The translations under genes were made by a program, and so were the position numbers. This document shows, piece after piece, positions 60,918 through 64,000 of a DNA stretch of 64,000 nucleotides. The DNA lies in contig FSSI02000011.1 in NCBI GenBank assembly GCA_900149785.2, positions 43,753-107,752 on the forward strand. The letters are read 5' to 3'. Below the pieces are notes generated by a model. The model was given only the letters and a program-made list of their open reading frames with translations. It was not told where the DNA came from and ran no database searches. Source of the stretch: Sodalinema lacuna_A (GTDB taxonomy: Bacteria; Cyanobacteriota; Cyanobacteriia; Cyanobacteriales; Geitlerinemataceae). Positions within the stretch are counted from its first letter, which is position 1. The number at the start of each line of letters is the position of its first letter.

Positions 60918-61300
60918 GGCTACTGCTAGATACTCATGTTTTTATTTGGTGGGTCGGCTTACCTGAAAAACTCTCCGAAAGGGTGACGACTCTGCTAGGG
61001 AACCGTGATAACGAGTTGTTTTTGAGTGTTGCGAGTGTTTGGGAGATGCAAATCAAACTCAAAAGCGGTAAATTGACGTTGGATTTGCCCTTAGAGGAGA
61101 TGATTCTTAACCAACAAGAGGAAAACGACCTCAACCTATTAAACATCGATGTTGCCGATGTTTGGGTGTTAGATGGCTTACCGGTTCCCCATCGAGATCC
61201 CTTTGATCGTATGATTATTGCCCAATCAATTCGTGCCGAGTTATCCCTAATCAGTGTCGATCGCCTGTTTGATTCCTATCCCATTAAACGGCTTTGGTGA
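60914..61300 (+). CDS. vapC: PIN-domain toxin (VapC-like)
   Basis: This 128-residue PIN domain starts at ATG 60914, overlapping the antitoxin stop (ATGA). The first catalytic Asp is in MRLLLDTHVFIWW; an acidic residue is in SVWEMQIKLKSGKL; further conserved residues are in PHRDPFDRMIIAQSI and ISVDRLFDSYPI. This is the DUF2281-PIN pairing widespread in cyanobacteria. The toxin is expected to cut RNA; the target is unknown. It is unrelated in detail to the pair at 2775-3428. Confidence 0.88.
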   Translation: MRLLLDTHVFIWWVGLPEKLSERVTTLLGNRDNELFLSVASVWEMQIKLKSGKLTLDLPLEEMILNQQEENDLNLLNIDVADVWVLDGLPVPHRDPFDRMIIAQSIRAELSLISVDRLFDSYPIKRLW

Positions 61301-61439
61301 GGGAATTTTCACCGCCAAACTAAGATCCATTTGGCATTTCACCGTAAACCCGACCGGAAAACCGGAGTATAAGGGGGGCGATCGCCAGTACAATCAAGGC
61401 CTACCATAGTCGATAAGACAATCCATAGGAGCTTGGTTT

Positions 61440-62075
61440 ATGACCTTACAACTCGGAGACATCGCCCCCGACTTCACCCAGGATTCCTCGGAAGGAACCA
61501 TCAACTTCCACGACTGGGCCGGCGATAGCTGGGTGGTGTTATTCTCCCACCCCGCCGACTACACCCCCGTTTGTACCACCGAACTGGGAGAAGTCGCGAA
61601 ACTCAAAGGCGAATTTGAGAAACGCAACGCCAAAGTCATCGCCCTCAGCGTCGATGACAGCGACTCTCACAAAGGCTGGATTGGTGACATTGAAGAAACC
61701 CAAGGAACCGCCATCAACTATCCCATTTTGGCCGATGCAGACCGCAAAGTCTCGGATCTTTACGGGATGATTCACCCCAAAGCCGATGCTAAAGTCACGG
61801 TACGGACCGTGTTTGTCATCGACCCCAACAAAAAACTGCGTCTGACCATTACCTATCCCCCCAGTACCGGACGCAACTTCCAAGAAATCCTGCGTGTCAT
61901 CGATTCCCTACAACTGACGGACAACTATCAAGTGGCCACTCCCGTCAACTGGACTGATGGCGATGATTGCGTCGTTTCTCCCAAAATTGCCACGGAAGAC
62001 GCGAAAAAACAGTTTCCTAAGGGAGTCGAAGAAATTAAACCCTATCTCCGCATGACTCCCCAACCCAACAAATAA
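61440..62075 (+). CDS. 1-Cys peroxiredoxin
   Basis: This 211-residue Prx6-type peroxiredoxin has the active-site motif HPADYTPVCTTELG with peroxidatic Cys45, Arg in VRTVFVIDP, and a C-terminal dimer domain (VDWTDG-like VNWTDGDDCVVSP). It reduces hydrogen peroxide and alkyl hydroperoxides in the cytoplasm, fitting a phototroph. It sits alone between the toxin gene and rpiA, and a GTAGGGGGC hairpin at 62085-62118 follows its stop. Confidence 0.94.
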   Translation: MTLQLGDIAPDFTQDSSEGTINFHDWAGDSWVVLFSHPADYTPVCTTELGEVAKLKGEFEKRNAKVIALSVDDSDSHKGWIGDIEETQGTAINYPILADADRKVSDLYGMIHPKADAKVTVRTVFVIDPNKKLRLTITYPPSTGRNFQEILRVIDSLQLTDNYQVATPVNWTDGDDCVVSPKIATEDAKKQFPKGVEEIKPYLRMTPQPNK

Positions 62076-62084
62076 GGTAAATTC

Positions 62085-62118
62085 GTAGGGGGCGACCACC
62101 ACAAAAGTGGCCCCCTAC
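62085..62118 (+). terminator. GTAGGGGGC hairpin after the peroxiredoxin gene
   Basis: The arms GTAGGGGGC and GCCCCCTAC (62085-62093, 62110-62118) are perfect, with a smaller internal stem CCAC/GTGG. It lies between convergent genes and belongs to the same dispersed hairpin type as 39261-39288; it probably also ends transcription. Confidence 0.7.
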
Positions 62119-62189
62119 ATCACATCTTCCCTCCCAGGAAAGGTTAGGGGTGGGTTCTCCTGAAAGAGAAGAAGGCGACTACAAGGATG

Positions 62190-62897
62190 CTACACTTCGC
62201 GAACGCTGGGTTGGCCGTCTTTCACTTCACCGACAAGAATCACGTCAGCGGTATCGACAAATAAGCCATTTTCCAGAACCCCAGGGATATTGTTTAGGGT
62301 TTTCTCCAACTGGGCCGGATTCTCAATCCCATTGGCGAACTTGACATCAATCACCAGATTTCCCTCATCGGTGACAACGGGGCCAGCTTTCTTAACCCCC
62401 ATCCGCAACGTCGGTTCACCGCCGAGGCTTTGAATGGCGCGCATCACGGGAGTCATGGCCATGGGGATGACTTCCACGGGAAGCAAGAAGCCTAAGCCTA
62501 ACTTGTCAACCAACTTGGAGGAGTCCACCACCACGATAAACTGTTCGGCGAGAGAGTCGACGATTTTCTCGCGAGTGTGGGCCGCGCCACCGCCTTTAAT
62601 CAGTTGTTTTTGAGGATCAACTTCATCGGCGCCATCGATGGCTACGTCAATGCGATCGACTTCATCGAGACTGGTGAGGGGAATCCCGTATTTCTTGGCT
62701 AACACCGAGGCTTGGAAGGAGGTAGGAATCCCTTTAATGTCCTTGAGTTCTCCTTTTTGCAGCCGTTCGCCGATATATTGGATGGCGTAGGCGGTGGTTG
62801 ATCCGGTTCCGAGTCCGACGATGGTTCCCGATTGTACGCGATCGGCGGCGGCTTTCCCCACCTGTTGTTTCATTAGGGTGACGGCATCATCACTCAT
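62190..62897 (-). CDS. rpiA: Ribose-5-phosphate isomerase A
   Basis: This interconverts ribose-5-phosphate and ribulose-5-phosphate in the Calvin and pentose phosphate cycles. The 235 residues carry GTIVGLGTGSTTAYAIQYIG, IDVAIDGADEVDPQKQLIKG, GGGAAHTREKIVDSLAEQFI and MRAIQSLGGEPTLRMGVKK. The start is ATG 62897, seven bases after GGAGG; a TTG five codons upstream is less likely. It is on the minus strand, convergent with the peroxiredoxin gene. Confidence 0.96.
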   Translation of the reverse strand: MSDDAVTLMKQQVGKAAADRVQSGTIVGLGTGSTTAYAIQYIGERLQKGELKDIKGIPTSFQASVLAKKYGIPLTSLDEVDRIDVAIDGADEVDPQKQLIKGGGAAHTREKIVDSLAEQFIVVVDSSKLVDKLGLGFLLPVEVIPMAMTPVMRAIQSLGGEPTLRMGVKKAGPVVTDEGNLVIDVKFANGIENPAQLEKTLNNIPGVLENGLFVDTADVILVGEVKDGQPSVREV

Positions 62898-63041
62898 GTT
62901 AGAATCCTCCAATCGATAGTATAGATGTCCTCAACACTTTACCGCGTTGTTAGGCTATCCGCTCTCTAAAACTTACTCAAACTTAATCATTTGATGTTTA
63001 GTTCCTAGCTTGGATCTTCCGAGACCTTTCCATCACTAGGC

Positions 63042-64000
63042 TTACACGGTTGAACTCTCCGCGTTTTCCAAATTAATTGCCGCATTTAAATCACGATCTA
63101 TGGAGACGTGACAGTTCGGACAGTCATACTGTCTTTTGTCCAGGGGCATTTTTTGTCGGTGTCCGCAGTGGGAACAGATCTGCGAACTGGGATACCACGG
63201 GTCAATTAGTGTGAATTGGCTTCCATACCACTGGCATTTATACGCAAGCTGACGACGGAACTCATAAAACCCACCATCAGCAATAGCACCAGCCAGCTTA
63301 TGATTTTTGAGCATCCCTGACACATTTAAGTCTTCGATTTTTACTTCGCCGTGGTTCTTGGCTAAGTAAGTTGTTAACTTGTGTAGATGGTCGGCTCTAA
63401 TATTCGCGATACGTCTGTGGGCTTTAGCTAACTTGAGTTTAGTTTTTTCTCGGTTTTTACCTCCTTTTTGACGGCGGCAAAGCTCTTTCTGGAGTTGGGC
63501 TAGTTTTTTCTGAGCTTGACGATAAGCTTTCGGATTGGGATAGGTTTTACCATCGCTCAGGGTGGCCAGAGTTTTAATTCCTACATCTACCCCAATCCGC
63601 TCCCTTATTTTGGGGGTGACTTGAGGTTCAAAATCAATTTTGAAGGCAATATACCAGTCCCCTGCTTGCTTACTGACCGTGACGTTTTTGGGATGAGCTG
63701 GCGGTAACTGTTCGTGGCTTTTTACCCAACCGATCCGAGGTAGCTTCACCCAATAACCGGAAATTTTAATACTTCCTTCCAGGTAAAAACTATCTTTGAC
63801 ATTCTTTTTCTTAAANTTGGGNAAACCTGTTCCTTTGACTTGCCAAACTCGCTTAAACGCTTGACTGAGGTGACGCAACGCTTCTTGAGGGCTACATTTG
63901 GAAACCTCATAGTACCAAGGATTTTGACTTTTTACCTCGGCGACTAATCTCTTGTGTAAGTCTATAGCACTCGGGAGTTTACCTCCGGCTTCTAATGTTT
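63042..64000 (-). CDS. tnpB: TnpB of a second IS200/IS605-type element (runs off right edge)
   Basis: The minus strand is open from the window edge to a TAA at 63042, about 319 residues. The N-terminal part (LPSAIDLHKRLVAEVKSQNP, SPQEALRHLSQAFKRVWQVK) and RuvC-like residues (Asp in GVDVGIKTLA, Glu in VKIEDLNVSG, Asp in SIDRDLNAAINL) are present, as are zinc cysteines in CSHCG and CPNCH (C-x2-C twice). It belongs to a different TnpB subgroup from that at 30296-31561. Two N bases at 63816 and 63822 leave two residues unknown. The start lies outside the window. Confidence 0.9.
   Translation of the reverse strand, partial: TLEAGGKLPSAIDLHKRLVAEVKSQNPWYYEVSKCSPQEALRHLSQAFKRVWQVKGTGXPXFKKKNVKDSFYLEGSIKISGYWVKLPRIGWVKSHEQLPPAHPKNVTVSKQAGDWYIAFKIDFEPQVTPKIRERIGVDVGIKTLATLSDGKTYPNPKAYRQAQKKLAQLQKELCRRQKGGKNREKTKLKLAKAHRRIANIRADHLHKLTTYLAKNHGEVKIEDLNVSGMLKNHKLAGAIADGGFYEFRRQLAYKCQWYGSQFTLIDPWYPSSQICSHCGHRQKMPLDKRQYDCPNCHVSIDRDLNAAINLENAESSTV

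Overview
The window comes from a cyanobacterium, most likely filamentous and non-heterocystous; I do not name a genus. The evidence is a PsbQ (CyanoQ) lipoprotein gene, hemL, a PedR-like redox regulator, an NtcA-type promoter in front of a urea transporter, LPS-export genes, many HIP1 octamers (GCGATCGC) in and between genes, and short tandem repeats of the kind common in cyanobacterial genomes. No CRISPR array, rRNA, phage or plasmid backbone was seen. There is one tRNA, an intronless tRNA-Leu(UAA).

Layout. 1-3.5 kb: start of hisS, a small conserved gene and a PedR-like regulator, a DUF58/DUF309 pair, and a PIN toxin-antitoxin pair. 3.5-8.2 kb: an NAD-salvage operon pncB-nadD-nrtR-nadE with candidate operators upstream of pncB. 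8.3-13.5 kb: three paralogous secreted proteins (DUF3747-type domain plus a Spy/CpxP-like helical domain), with a P-loop kinase, a CsaA-like protein and an NfeD-type OB-fold gene between copies two and three. 13.8-22 kb: lptA-lptB, a sodium:solute symporter, tRNA-Leu, a glycosyltransferase-like gene, hemL, psbQ and purD. 22-27.6 kb: the urtABCDE urea transporter behind a canonical NtcA class II promoter, then a HU gene. 28.4-32.6 kb: a ferric-iron ABC transporter (permease and binding protein) split by an IS200/IS605-type tnpB element. 32.9-39.8 kb: a CHAT/caspase-like protein lacking the expected cysteine, smc, a PRC-barrel protein and an ExbB/ExbD pair. 39.8-43.4 kb: uma2 and purH, separated by a block bounded by 275-bp direct repeats that carries two unfamiliar small genes and a decayed Uma2 remnant. 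43.4-60 kb: a large signalling island of sensor kinases, response regulators and one GGDEF-EAL protein, with one glycosyltransferase gene inside it. 60-64 kb: a small cysteine-rich membrane protein, a second PIN toxin-antitoxin pair, a 1-Cys peroxiredoxin, rpiA and a second tnpB running off the window.

The housekeeping parts fit a photoautotroph managing nitrogen (urea, NtcA), iron (Fut transporter, possible Fur site), NAD recycling, tetrapyrrole and purine synthesis and envelope biogenesis. The regions most worth a second look are the repeat-bounded two-gene insert between uma2 and purH, the triplicated secreted proteins, the signalling island with repeated CBS-PAS-kinase architecture and no DNA-binding output domain, and the tnpB insertion at the futA stop codon.
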